Assembly: GCA_951394405.1 (NCBI GenBank)
Contig: OX596341.1
Span: 1,674,001-1,738,000, forward strand
Source of the DNA: Coprinellus micaceus
Taxonomy: Eukaryota; Basidiomycota; Agaricomycetes; Agaricales; Psathyrellaceae
Reading direction: 5' to 3'
Length of the DNA: 64,000 nt
In this document: one piece after another, positions 48,155-59,779 of the stretch
Position numbering within the stretch: the stretch's first letter is position 1
Layout: each line of letters opens with the position of its first letter
Translations under genes and position numbers: made by a program
Notes under the pieces: generated by a model
What the model was told of the DNA's origin: nothing
Databases searched by the model: none
The model's input: only the letters and a program-made list of their open reading frames with translations

Positions 48155-48334
48155 TTGAATCGATCTAGACACTGAGAGGGGGGCGAGGCGACGAGGGCAA
48201 CGACGACGGGAGCAGCAGCAGCGACGTCGACGCTGTTGTGGATGAAGCCAAGAGGCAGGAAGGCAACAATTTCCCACGAATGGACCGAATGCGGACAGTT
48301 GTGGATCCCGCTGGACCCTTGACTCGAAACAACC

Positions 48335-49958
48335 ATGTGCGGTCGCTTTGCTCTGCGTCCTGGTGTGAGCCCTATAAATTCTCTCGGGGTATAGAAAGTA
48401 CTGAACGTCTTCAAGCGCGGCGAATTACGCGCTCTACGCGGAAACTACGCGAACGTCGAGGAATGGGACGGGGAAGACGACTTTGTGCCGCGTTACAATA
48501 TTGCTCCACGGAGTCAAGCGCCTGTCGTTCGTCGTCAAGATCCAGGGCCGTCTGGGAGCGGCGGGTCAGCTCAGGATAGCCAGGGAGACGCTCCTTTGGT
48601 GATGCAGACTATGAAATGGGGTTTGGTGCCGCACTGGAGCAAGGTGGAAGACAATACCTTGAATACGATCAATGCGCGTGCGGAGAACTTGGCTGAAGGG
48701 GGTGGAATGTGGGGGAGTATCAAGGGAAAGAAGAGGTGTGCGGTGCCTTGTCAGGGGTGAGCATAAGTGGTTCCTCTGTGGTGAGGCCCTCATGACCCTG
48801 GGCTCAGGTACTACGAATGGTTAACCAAGGGCAAGGACAAGCTCCCCCACTTCTTGAAACGCAAGGACGGAAATCTCCTGCTCATGGCCGGTCTCTACGA
48901 CTCTGCCACAATCGAAGGTCTGTTCCACCCTCTCTCTCGTTTGAATCCCCATCTCATTTCTGGGATATGCTTCATACAGCTCGCACATTATGGACGTTCA
49001 CGATCGTCACGACCGACGCCAACCCCGAGTTCTCCTGGCTGCACGACCGCCAGCCCGTCTTCCTGACGAACAAGGCAGCCTTGGACGCATGGCTCGACAC
49101 GAGCTCCCAGACTTGGACAACTGAGCTTAGCAAGTTCGTCTTGCAGCCGTACCACGACCAGTCGGTACCGCTGGAATGGTAAGCATCGCTCACCACGTTT
49201 TTTAAGAGCGAATAACCTGACTCTTGATTGCGTTGGGATGAAATAGCTACCAGGTACCCAAAGAGGTAGGGAAGATAGGTAACGAGTCACCTTCATTTAT
49301 CGAACCCGTTGCAAGCCGCAAGGATGGGATTCAAGCGATGTTCGCTAAGCAAAAGCAAGCCCAGACGCTGCCTTCCTCCCAGCCGAAGTCGTCCCCTCCG
49401 AGGTCTTCACCTCCAAAGCCCTCCTCTCCACAATCACAGGGGAAACCGCAACCTCGACCGAACGAATCGACCGAAGCAGACTCGAACGCGCCGGACCTTC
49501 ACCCGCCCTCGACACCACCTCCAAAGGCGAAGCGGCCACGAAGTAGCTCGCCAATAGACCTAACGGCCGACGACGATGGCAAGGAACCCGAGGCGAAGAA
49601 GGTCAAAGTTATGGACAAGAATACGAAGACTAGCTCGAGCTCTACCCGCACGAATAAACCTGTACCAAAGGTAGCTCTCTCGCTTCTACCTCAGACAGGG
49701 GAAACCCTAATACCTTTCCCATATCTAGTCCCCGACGAAACGCAAGCCCAAGGCTTCGACGTCGTCGCCGAAGGTGAGTTGTTCCTTCACGAATCCTATC
49801 GTAGCATATCGTAGAACTGTTGACTCAATGGACTACGTTCAACCCGCTTTACTACCCAACTCAACCTAACGATCCACGGTTCCACTCGCCAGAAGTCGAC
49901 AGCGAAAGCCTCGGCAGGCGGTTCCGCGAAGATCACTTCGTTCTTCAAGAAGACATGA
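48335..49958 (+). CDS. HMCES: Abasic-site processing protein HMCES/SRAP, intact
   Basis: ATG 48335 gives MCGRFALRPG; removal of Met exposes Cys2, which forms a thiazolidine crosslink to abasic DNA. An intron follows at once. Then come VPRYNIAPRSQAPVV (Asn), MKWGLVPHWSK, TINARAENLAE, CAVPCQG-YYEWL (Glu, split by an intron at about 48759-48807) and WLHDRQPVFLTNKAALDAWLD (His), so all four active-site residues are present. C-terminal to the SRAP domain are SPSFIEPVASRKDGIQAMFAKQKQ, a Pro/Ser-rich linker, SSPIDLTADDD (SIM-like) and a last exon ending KITSFFKKT, a PIP-box-like PCNA-binding end, stop at 49956-49958. The protein protects abasic sites in single-stranded DNA at replication forks. Confidence 0.9.
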
Positions 49959-50683
49959 GCTCGGAAATATCCTCCCCCCGCGGACACTATCTTGGACTCC
50001 AGTTCGCTCTTGTACTGTTCAAGATATCCAAGTCTGAACGTTTGCCTGTCCTGTTGTAAGATCTTATGAATATCTACTCTAACGTACACATTATATTGAG
50101 AACGCATCTCCCCGTGCATCTTACCGAGCCCCTGCCTTCGAGGTGATAACCCTGTGACGCTTAGGAGCTAGAAATGCATCTAACCACCTCCTTTTCCAGA
50201 GAGCTGAGATTGGCATCCGCAGACCGAATATCATGGTACCTTATGAAGTAAGGCCCCTTGCTCTCCTTCGTGGCTGCTCACTTGGGATCTCCCATGCTTG
50301 TATCCCTTCCCCGGACCTCCGTGTGGTCCACGGAACCATATACGCCTTTGGGCTGGGAGACTGGTGTGCTGGTCGTAAAGCGTTGTCCAGCACACTGTAC
50401 ACCACCTCTACCTCATCAGATCGAGCTACGCTGTCCCCCCACAAGCCCAGGTTGCACCCAACCCGAGAAGTCAGTCGCTCCCCATTGCGATCCAATATGA
50501 CACCAGACGGACGGCAATTCGGCCTACTCCGCCTCTCGTTCGCTCTCGTTCTACATCCACGAATAGTAACCAAAGCCATACATTGTACATTTGAACGTTT
50601 AGCGGTACCGTTATCAAGTTCCAATAATACTCCCAAGGTACGCTGAGGGCGATACGACCCTCATTCACCGACCAACCGCTTCA
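49959..50683. other. HMCES 3' flank, partner of a diverged duplication
   Basis: Bases about 50190-50440 resemble 59480-59715 (shared GTATCCGCAGACCG-like start and CTGGTCGTAAAGC). On the minus strand a 131-codon frame (50241-50636) contains VVYSVLDNALRPAHQSPS, and the second locus keeps AAYSVLHHALRPAHRSPS in frame, so an antisense or downstream coding piece is possible. Confidence 0.4.
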
Positions 50684-52316
50684 TCAGAACAAACCAGAGC
50701 CTTCAACATCCTTAATGTAGGAATTCATCCCAGCAACCAACGCGTCAATGGAGCCACCCATGATGTTGAGGCGAGCGATAAGGGACTGTGGGGATATGAG
50801 ACGACCGTGTCACGTCAAGGTGTTCAGAGGCTCTACTCACGAGTTTCGTAGCGGAATCTCCAGCAGCTTCCATCTCGCTTTGAAGCAACACAATGTCGTG
50901 GTGAGTCTAACGTGTGTTAGTCAATAGGGGGGTTTTTTCTTGTGAAAAGGGAGGGTGAGTCAAAGTGGACGACGCACGTTGGCCCATTTATTCGCAAATG
51001 AGTCAAGTTGACGGGTTATGTCGGTGATGACACCGTTCAGCCTAGTCAAGGTACCATTCGCTCGCGCGAGATCAGCATCCATCTGGCTCTTCTGTTCCAT
51101 TTCCTTATGGACGCTCTCCCTCTGTTCGTTTAAACCTGCAAGCATATATGAGATAAAACAATATATGGTCACGTATGATGGTGGCTCACGCTGCACTTCG
51201 GCATAGTTCGCGTCGAGCGCCCGGCGAGCATCTTCTACACTCGAAACTCCGAGACCCTGTCGAAGGGATCAGATTGGTTGGGGGTGAATGGGAGATTGCA
51301 GCTTACTCCAAGGATCTGAGAGACCAACCAGGTCATCCAGGACGGAATCCCAACAATTTGGGTAAGAGCTCGTTTGATTTGTTCTCCCTAAAGCATATCC
51401 CGGATGCATTGGCTTTGCGAAACCTGAGCTCTGAATAAGCTACTTACGGTGGAGTTGTACCTGGCATACAGCGTGAAACCTCAGTACCTGTGAACGACAA
51501 GGCGAGGGCAACACAACCGACGAACCTCTCGATTTCACCATTGAGTCCATCGATGCTACCCTGCAGGCGAAGTTGAGCTTGGCTATTCTCCTCTCGCATC
51601 GTGGCTACGAAGCCCGAGAAGGCGCCCTGGTATGCAGATACATTGCGCCTGTTGTCGGTGTACCTCTGGGAAACATCCTTGGAATCCGTTTCGAGAAGGG
51701 CTCCTGCTGGATTCTGGGAAAACGAACGGGTTCAGTTCCAACCTGGGCGTGTCTTTGTGGGCGCGACTAACCTCTGAATACCTGTCGACTAGAGCCTTGG
51801 CCTCTGCGAAGTGTGCTTCGTCCCAGCCAAGATTTTTCACAATGTCGCTATTGAAACCTGCGGAGGTCGTTGAGGCACAGTTATCTATATTATTTGATGC
51901 TACAGGACTCACCACCGAAGAAGGATATGCCCTTTTTGTGGATGTCAAGCGATGCTTTGACCGTCATGATGTAGTCCTAACGTGGGGAGACACTCAGTCG
52001 TCGACCACACCCAACATTGAAGATATGTTACTCGTACCGCAAACAAGATTTCCCAATTGCTAAGCCACGATCCTTGATTTTCTCCGAGTTGGGCAAGGGC
52101 GGCCTTGGCTTGATCAAATGACTGGTAGGCACTAGTTGTGTCCGCAGCCAAAGTTTCCGCTTTTTGAATCCGTCCGTCAGCCAACTTGAGCTGAACTCCC
52201 GAATCGTTGAGGTATTCTTTGAGATGGCCAATGATTTCGTCACTGTGCAGATGCTCCTTCGCGGTGCCGAGGTCGGCCAGGAGTGCGGAGACGCCAGCGA
52301 CTGATAATAAGTCCAT
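50684..52316 (-). CDS. Helical protein with central hydrophobic segment, alpha-pore-former-like (paralog 1)
   Basis: The model runs from ATG 52316 (MDLLSVAGVSALLADLG) to TGA 50684 through about eight short exons. It is almost wholly helical: a first part of about 100 residues with SWLSNWEILF, a middle part with FNSDIVKNLGWDEAHFAEAK, then GSIDGLNGEIERFVGCVALA leading into the hydrophobic region (about 51540-51310), then a coiled-coil (EMEQKSQMDADLARANGTL) and a final exon (SLIARLNIMGGSIDALV). Order and several motifs match the gene at 55701-57324. The hydrophobic hairpin is weaker and split by introns. The plan, long helices around a membrane hairpin, is that of ClyA/Hbl-type proteins, but family membership is inferred only. 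Exons between 51300 and 51500 are the least certain. Confidence 0.5.
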
Positions 52317-54250
52317 TGCTTGGGGTAGTTGGGGGAAGGATGGGGTTTCCTTAGGAATGAAGCGAGGATAAAGTACTCTTCGGAATGGCAGTGCGAGTAT
52401 CACGGTCGAGGGGAGAGGCGCCTGACTTGGTTTCCGGTGATATTACCCCAAAAAGTTTGGTCGAACAACCAATGTAACGGGATCTCTTCGCCACGCATTG
52501 CATCTGACTTGTGGAAATGAGGGGATTGACCTCTTGAATAGAATCTCTCTCGGTTGGAGCGGATGTGACAGCTAGGAAATACTGTTTAGAACGCCTTCAG
52601 GATATTCGGTTGATGTGCGGGAGTGTCAAGGCCTCTCGTGACGAGCATCCGGGAGTTTCAAAAAAGGGGGTCCGAATGGATCCAGAGTCGTGGGGTGTCA
52701 TGAGGCTCTCCCAGCCATTGTACCAAGGTACATTCAGATTGTCACCTATCCGGAGACTATGAGTCTCCGGATTCCTGTTAGACCAAGCCGCGTCCTTGGT
52801 AAGGGCACCTTCCCGGTGTTCCTTGAGTGAAATGGGTCACTTGACGCGAGGGGGTCTGCAGCGCTGCTGTCTGACCAGATTCCCCTTACAAGCACCGGGT
52901 CGTCAAAGGTGCGTTGCCACACATGGTCTCGGAGAAGTGTCCTAGGCCCGCTGTGGCATCCTGGTGGAAGCCGTAGGGAAGTCACTAGAGACGCAGGCTC
53001 TGCCAGGTGCGATTCGCGCATGAACTCCGGAATTGTGGATTATTGTTGGGTGGGCATCAAGAGGTACCCAGAACATCCCTTTAGATACTGGAAGTGTCCC
53101 TCCCAGTCATCGCTTTGGTGACTTCTCGCCTTGGGGCCAGGCGGGGTGGGGAGCGATATAGCAGTGCCGTTGGCCAAGGTCCGTTCAAGAAAGCCAAATT
53201 CTTTCGCTAGTGCTGGTGAAACGGAGGTGCCAGTAGGGAGGGGAGCATGCAGGATCAGAAGGTGAAGACCGCTTGACATCTGAGCTCCACTTCAGATGCG
53301 AGAAGGCACGAGTCGGCTTCAGAGTCTCATTGTAGTCAAAAAACGCCACACCGCGCCCAGCAGGGAGTTGCGCCGCGGAGGGGTTGCGCCAGATGAATTG
53401 GATCCCCGGGTCTGAACCATTGCTCAGGCCAACAGACGGCCGTATGAGCATGCTGCTGCCCAAGGTGTTACTCATCTCGTCATGGGCGGAGAGGAGAAGG
53501 AGTTTTGGAAGGACGGGGCAGAAGCCCGGCAATGCAATGATGCGCTTACGTACACCGTGCACACGTTGGCAGTCAAGGCCATCAATCGCACTCAACCTCT
53601 TGAACTCCCGACCCTCACTTCACCGACTGAGTGACATACTAGCCTCGTCCCTACCAGCACCAGCGCCTGGTCAAACACGGTAAAAACTTTGTCCCGTGCT
53701 CGACTCCCCATCCTCACCGGTAATGGGCCAAGTGGCATGATGAGGATATGAACCCGTATGCTGGTCGGAAAGGAGAAAATGTTGTATTGGTTTACCCGGG
53801 CCGTGTCGTTGCCACTCCCTGGCACCGCTAGCTACTCGTTATGCGCATCTGGGGCTGTCGTCCCAATCGACCGTCAAAGTGGCTGGCGGCCCGCCCGCTT
53901 CGCCAGCACAGTGGAGAGGTACATGACCTACTAACGACTCGGTTAGCGCGTCTCGTCTGCACCGACCTAGGGTTTGACACACAATTCCTCCCTTTCCAAC
54001 ACCAAGAAATTCGTAATGTGGATAGGCTGGTACCTATGATTCGTGGGCATCTTAACCGGGGAGGGTGTTTCATCACTGCGAGTTGGTTGGAGAACGTCGC
54101 GTGGTGCTGGTGTTTCGTGTCCCGTTCGAAGGGATTCGTGTGCCTACAAGCTGCTAGGGCCGCCTACTTGAAACCCACCTCGTACTGCTCCTACCTAGAG
54201 CCAACCTTGAATCCGGGGTTCATTTCCTTTCTCCGATTGCCCACCGGTCT
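52317..54250. other. Intergenic with hairpins and one unidentified minus-strand frame
   Basis: A perfect 10-bp stem hairpin lies at 52749-52771, with smaller palindromes nearby (GTACCAAGGTAC near 52720). A minus-strand frame at 53185-53595 encodes a non-repetitive peptide including IQFIWRNPSAAQLPAGRGVA that looks coding but has no partner exons; it may be a gene relic. The 8-bp target site of the downstream TIR element closes the region. Confidence 0.35.
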
Positions 54251-54931
54251 AGGACCCCCAGATATGCCTAGCTATGTCCGATTTGAAAATGGTCAAAATG
54301 GGCCTTTTTCGTCGCCCGATTTTCGGCACACTTCGTCCGCATAAAAATCGGGACCTCCGATTTTCGCTCAACTTATGTAGTCGCATGCCCGATCGTACCT
54401 CCGAGACGGCGCATTTCGTCGCATAGCACCAGTTTTGTGGAATTCAAGGGAGAGGGTAACGAAATAAGCGAGACTGAGACGTAAGGTGCGTAATACTATC
54501 ACAGGCGAAGTCAGCAACACGGCGGTTGAGAGCAAATTGAAGTGGAAGCACGCTCCCATCAATTACTGGTACCCAAAGCGGGTCTCGATAGAGCGCTCCT
54601 CTGCTCCCTCACCCTCAAGTTTGCTGTGATTCAGAGATACCTTACCCCTCCCACCCCCCGCCCGCTGACAGAGACCAGGAGCTGGGCCAAAGGAAGTCAC
54701 ATCATGTCCCAACACCTACCACTTTCCCTCTGGCTCGACCTCCGGCCAGCTGGCTTCCGTCCGCATAAAAATACGACATCGCCCTGGACGAAGTCCATTT
54801 TGGTGCATAAAAATCGGGCCTCCTCCGCATTTTTGGACCGAACGTCCGCACAAAAATCGAAGGTGTGCGGATTTTTGGCCCCATTTTCGTCGCATGAAAA
54901 TGGGACATAGGTCGGGATATCTGGGGGTCCT
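54251..54931. mobile_element. 681-bp non-autonomous TIR element with perfect 8-bp target duplication
   Basis: The ends AGGACCCCCAGATAT (54251) and its inverse ATATCTGGGGGTCCT (to 54931) are inverted repeats that continue imperfectly for about 45 bases. ACCGGTCT occurs immediately outside both ends (54243-54250 and 54932-54939), an exact 8-bp duplication. Inside both arms the short motif GCATAAAAATCGG and its complement recur many times in both orientations, as subterminal transposase-binding repeats do. There is no transposase. An 8-bp duplication fits hAT-like or other 8-bp superfamilies; the terminal AGGACC does not decide. Confidence 0.82.
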
Positions 54932-54939
54932 ACCGGTCT

Positions 54940-55700
54940 TCAGCTACTCACAGATGTATGGTCGAGAACAGGCACCCTGTCATTGTCAATCGATGAATGG
55001 AGGCGTCCTCTTTACGAGGTGTTCATCTCGGTTCCGACCTGTCTGACCCTTCCTTTAATCTTGGCCCCCTTTTCTTGTGGGTCCGGGTTCGCTTCAGGTT
55101 TGACTCTGGGGGGCGTCAATGAGCAGTGGTTCTCAGAGGTATACTGACTGGACCCTGCAACCAGCTCCTCAGCAGATTCCGTCCTTCAGACCTCTGGCGA
55201 TATCGGCAGGCTGCGGGCGCATCCGAGTTAGCGTCCGTGTCTTGATCTAGTCCAAGGTCACGATGGCTTCCCGAGAGCATGCGCATCTTCAGGAAGCTTC
55301 CACACGGGATCGGTAGAACGTTCATTAGAACTCCAAATACGGTTTCAATCTGTCAGTTCCCGTTCATATGTGTCTCGGGATGAGAACAATGAAAGCGAGC
55401 CCTATTTCTGGACGGTTTTGACGTTTGAACAGGCGAGTAACACCAGCAGTAGTCCAACTCTGCCGCTTCTCTCAAGTCTCCGCTAGATATAACAGGCATT
55501 GGTGGAGCGAAATGACACCGCAAATGTTCACCAGGGCTACTGCCTTGCGAAAAGAAAGGCACACTGTGTCTCATGATTGCTTATGTCCAGTTTAGAATCG
55601 GGTTTGAAGGAAATGTATAAAGGGTGGCCCGAAATATCTGCTACTACCAGGATATCGAACAAGCCACTCTTCTCAGCCACCCCGCCAAACCTCTGCAGCA
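54940..55700. other. Intergenic, promoter side of the next gene
   Basis: No supportable gene. A TATA-like ATGTATAAAG lies at about 55612-55621, some 85 bases before ATG 55701 and in the right place to drive it. Confidence 0.4.
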
Positions 55701-57324
55701 ATGTCTACCACAGATCTTCCCCCGGCTTACGATTCCATCAAAGAGCTCGGTGCCTACGACTCGCTCCCTGACGATGTCAAGGGAAAAATGCTCACCCTGG
55801 TCGATCTGCCCCAGAGCGTCCAAGATGCAGCCCACGCCGCGATGGCTGAGAAGGCTGCGAAACCTGAAACAACCACTAAGCTCATGGAAGAAGTGAAGGC
55901 CCTTGCTGATAGCGCCATTAAGGTCGACGAAGCTTTCGAACGTGTCCGCATCGGTCTCGGCAAGGTCGACGACAACGACTACACGGACAAGAAGGGAAAC
56001 CCCATCGCCAAGTTCCAGCCGACATGGGTTGGGTTCCAGAAGGTATTTTAAACAATTTTGGCGCCACTCAACGTCCACTGACCTGCATTGGTGTAGCGTT
56101 GGACCACACTACTCTGGGGATCGCGTGACGTTGCGACTGAGACTGAGGCCTACATCAATGGTTTGTCTTTCTGAAGCCAATGTTGTGAACAGCGACTAAC
56201 ACAGAACTACAGACTTCGTTACTGTCATCGTCCCCATAGTCGAGGCTATCAAGACCCCGGAAGATTTGGCTAATGCCAGGCTGGACCTTGGTGCATTCAT
56301 TAAGGTTGGTCGCGGGCTTCGCATGCACATCCAAGGCTCGTCTAATTTCTCCTTTTCAGCGAAAGGACCCCTTTGGGAAGCAGCTCAACTCTACCGAAAC
56401 CAAAGACCTGGCTCAGAAGTACTCTCAAGATTTCACCGACCTCCGTCGCCAACTGGAAGAATTCAAGGGCACGTTCGATTCGTTCGCGCACGATCGCGAG
56501 GTTAAGCTCGGAGACGACATCATTGCGAAGAACAACAGCATCAAGACGCTACAACTCGAAATTGCGGCGTACGTCATTGGGTATATTCATAGACGGATTG
56601 TCCTAACTCCTCCCCGCACAGATGCCAGACCGTGGTGATGGCCATGGGAATTGCTCTCGGTGTTACCGTCTTCGCCACCCTCGCCGGTGCCGTCGGTGCC
56701 TTGGCCGCTTTCGGGCCCGCTGGACCTTTCGTCGCCATTGGCATCATAGTAAGCCCTCCAAACACACTACCTTCGCTCAAAGCCCCCTTACATGTCAATT
56801 TAATAGGTGTTTGGTGCGATCGCAGCTATCAGCGAGCTCGGCGTTCTCATCGCGTACATGGTTAAAACGGATGGTGAGTGATAAAGTACTACGGGCGGTT
56901 GACCCTTCCGTACTCACGCCAATCCCAGAGAAAAGGGCGGAACTGGCTACTGCCCGGAGACAGCTGGCGGATTTGGAGGCGCAGCTTGAGCAGCTCAAAG
57001 CACTCAAGGCAACCCTCCAGAGCCAGAAGGCTGACATTATCGACATCTGTGCTCGCATTGACCGATTCGCATCCATCTGGGGCACCGTGGCTCATGATGC
57101 TGGGCTGATTAGTGCGAACCTCGACGCCGCTGTCGGCGACGAGGGTACTCAGCAGGTCAGCTCTCTGTCTCTGATACATTCTTGCTGCAGACGTTCTGAC
57201 ATTCTGATCAATACAGGCATTCCAGACACGCGTCTCCCTCATCAAGACGTCTTACACCAACCTTGGGGCGGCGTTGGCTCTGTACGCTACTAGCATCAGC
57301 CACGCCAAGGAACCCGAAGCTTAG
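55701..57324 (+). CDS. Helical protein with hydrophobic hairpin, alpha-pore-former-like (paralog 2)
   Basis: ATG 55701 opens an exon to about 56042, followed by short exons to TAG 57322-57324; the total is about 390 residues. The N-terminal part is helical, with a PPxY motif (TDLPPAYDS) near the start. The centre, across an intron at about 56750-56808, has two adjacent hydrophobic stretches rich in Gly and Ala (VTVFATLAGAVGALAAF and, in the next exon, a second of about 20 residues), which would form a membrane hairpin. A long coiled coil follows (LATARRQLADLEAQLEQL) and a final helical exon. This head-hairpin-coil plan is like ClyA/Hbl/Nhe-type alpha-pore-forming proteins. No signal peptide is visible, so any role would be intracellular or by non-classical release. 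Function is inferred from architecture only. Confidence 0.58.
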
Positions 57325-57524
57325 ATCGATGGTTGAACGTTGAACCGTTCGTGGTGCCTTTCCCATGTAATTCTGCTTGTACAAATATCTGTATCCCGTT
57401 AGCCCGATGGACATGTGTTGAAGCCCCTTGTATGTTCTGTAGTGAATTGTATAACTTGACCGCAACGATAGCCGACCGTCGACTGTCTACACTTTTGCCT
57501 TTCCTACACCACTGCTGATCCACC

Positions 57525-57819
57525 CAAGGGGCCACCACTGATGCGTAGGCTGAGATCAACCCCTCCGGTGGGGCGCGTGAGAATTACACCCCAAGGGTCT
57601 CTGCCGAAGCAAGCCCTACAGCCTTTCAAAGGCTTTAGAGCCTCCTGAGCCTCTGGATTTATGTCAGTGACACATTGTCCTTATCTCCGTGCAAAAATTA
57701 AACAAATAAGCTCTCTACTTGACGGAGGCACCCTTCAGGTGCGCTCCCCTGGGGTGCGTGGGAACTTTCACCCCACCAGAGAGGTTGATCTCAGCCTACG
57801 CATCGGTGGTGGTCCCTTG
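57525..57819. mobile_element. hAT-like MITE, about 295 bp
   Basis: The left end CAAGGGGCCACCACTGATG and the right end, read inverted, CAAGGGACCACCACCGATG continue as inverted repeats (GCGTAGGCTGAGATCAACC shared) for about 75 bases with scattered differences. Flanks are GATCCACC on the left and CATCCACC on the right, an 8-bp duplication with one mismatch. CAAGGG termini and 8-bp duplications are typical of hAT elements. It lies 200 bases downstream of the pore-former-like gene. Confidence 0.75.
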
Positions 57820-59150
57820 CATCCACCTATCAGTCGGCGGCTTGCTTACCTGTGCCGGTGCCTGAGGCCTGGGGGTTTAGCTCGTTCATCCGTGGGGCAG
57901 TAGTGCGCTCAATAACCCGGATTTCAGGCCCAAATCCGGCTCGAAATCTCGCGGGATGCTTCTTCTCGTGGCCATTCCGTTTATGGAGAGTTTATTACCA
58001 AAACGGAACGAGCGGAATTAGGAGGGAATTAGGGCCGAATCGACCCAAGTCCAGGTGTACGACCCCTTCCCCAAGTGGCGCCACAAGTATGAGTGTCTCC
58101 CTAGGAGGCATGTGACTCTGCAACGGAAACAGACGGGTTTGTCGGGGAAGCTATCGACGAGAAAGTTATTAGTCTCGTTGCCCTTTCTCTCCACATTGCT
58201 CGCCGGGGGAGGTATAACAACGTCAATCCTCTTCTAAAGCTTAGGAACCAGTGAGGCTAAGACGAGGGAAGCGATGGTGTAAGATACGAGGAATAGAAAC
58301 TGGAAGTGGCCTGAACGAAGTGAGGATGAAGAGACAGGCAGTCAAAGTACGAAAAGAGTACTCATACGCATATACCACAGGTTCTATTTACACGGGATAG
58401 TATGCCCATCGCGCCTCTCGGTGGACTGGGATGAGAATCTGACGCTGGATCCGGCGAGCTATGACAGAAGGAAGGCGAAGCTAGCAATGGCCACCGACGT
58501 CCTCACAGGGCGCTCTAGTACCACGAGCCGAATCAATTGCAGCATGGGGGCAGGCATAGAAAGGTTCTCAGCATAATTGGCTTTCCAGATGCCAAGGACA
58601 AGATGTGAAGAGACATTGGGCGAGTGAGAGGGTAAGCGACACTGTGCTCCCTATTCCCCTATCGCAAGGCGGTATCAGATGTAGGCGACAGAGTTCACCG
58701 ACCTCCATGTGAACTACCAAGCTTCAGACACTCTCGATGAGCCAGTAGGTGCATTTTAGGTTGAAGCCGAAGTATAGCCGACGAGAGAAGCTTCAGAGAG
58801 GCGGAGTTGCGAACGGGGGCCCGGCCCAGTCCGATCCAATCGACATGACACCCCACCGGCAGGATACGAGGCCATTGCTGCTACTTCCATTGCCCAACTT
58901 GAAGGCCCTCCCCTGGGAAGCAGAGTGTCATCGTAGGATATCGTCCAAACGCAAGAGACATGGTGGTGGGTATGAGGAGAACGAGATGGGCGATTAGAAC
59001 CCCGCAACCGATGTCACCCGCAGTGATGGGTTCTCACGCATGCGTCAGCGTGAGTGCCTGAGCCGTTTCTTCACCTTCACCATCTCAGAGCAGGGTTATT
59101 AGAGAGGTGGACTCAAAAGCACTCGATCCTCTCCCACTCTCAAACTCCCC
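57820..59150. other. Intergenic, nothing recognised
   Basis: Short frames on both strands without signatures. No long repeats were seen. Confidence 0.35.
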
Positions 59151-59165
59151 TTCAAATGTGAAGAG

Positions 59166-59717
59166 GAGGCCCCAATTTCTACGTCATCGCTGAAGGTGAC
59201 CACTTCCTTTAGTACGAACGCGTCGTAGCATATATTGCGGAAAAGTTGACTAAATTCGACACAACCCAACCTCAAACTCAGCACTATTCCTGCTTTCTAG
59301 GTATCGGTACCGACTCGAAAAACCTCGCCATGGGGCCGTGCGAAGATAACTCGTTCTTTTCGTGCATATGCGAATGCACCCTGCACCTACCACCCAGCTC
59401 GCGTGCTAGAACATGAGGTATGTATATTGTAACGACTGTACCCGCTGAGCCAGATCCTTAAATATCGTCCCCAGTGCCTACGGTGTATCCGCAGACCGGA
59501 AGCCATGGTACCGGAAGAGGCAGGGTCTCTTGCTGGACTCCATCGTAGGCGCCACTATCATTTTTTCACCGCGGGCCTGGATTTCCGTGTGGTATACACA
59601 GAAGCATACTCGATTCTCGGGGCCCTCAAGGCTGGGGGACCGGTGCGCTGGTCGTAAAGCATGATGAAGAACGCTGTAGGCTGCGTCTAACGCTCCTGTC
59701 GCTGGTTCAACCATCAT
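59166..59717 (+). pseudogene. Relic of the HMCES 3' end and its downstream flank
   Basis: Bases 59166-59370 line up with 49744-49958 of the intact gene: the ACGTCATCGCTGAAGGTGA splice-donor region, the CGTCGTAGCATAT stretch of the intron, and the last exon up to TGCGAAGATAACTCGTTCTTT. Similarity continues past the stop (59480-59715 with about 50200-50440). There is no SRAP domain upstream, and frames are broken, so this is a duplicated 3' fragment about 10 kb from its source. Confidence 0.62.
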
Positions 59718-59779
59718 TCGAGATGCGACGTCCTATTCCGAATAATGAGCGACAGAGGTGAGTGTTGGCTCGACAGAAT

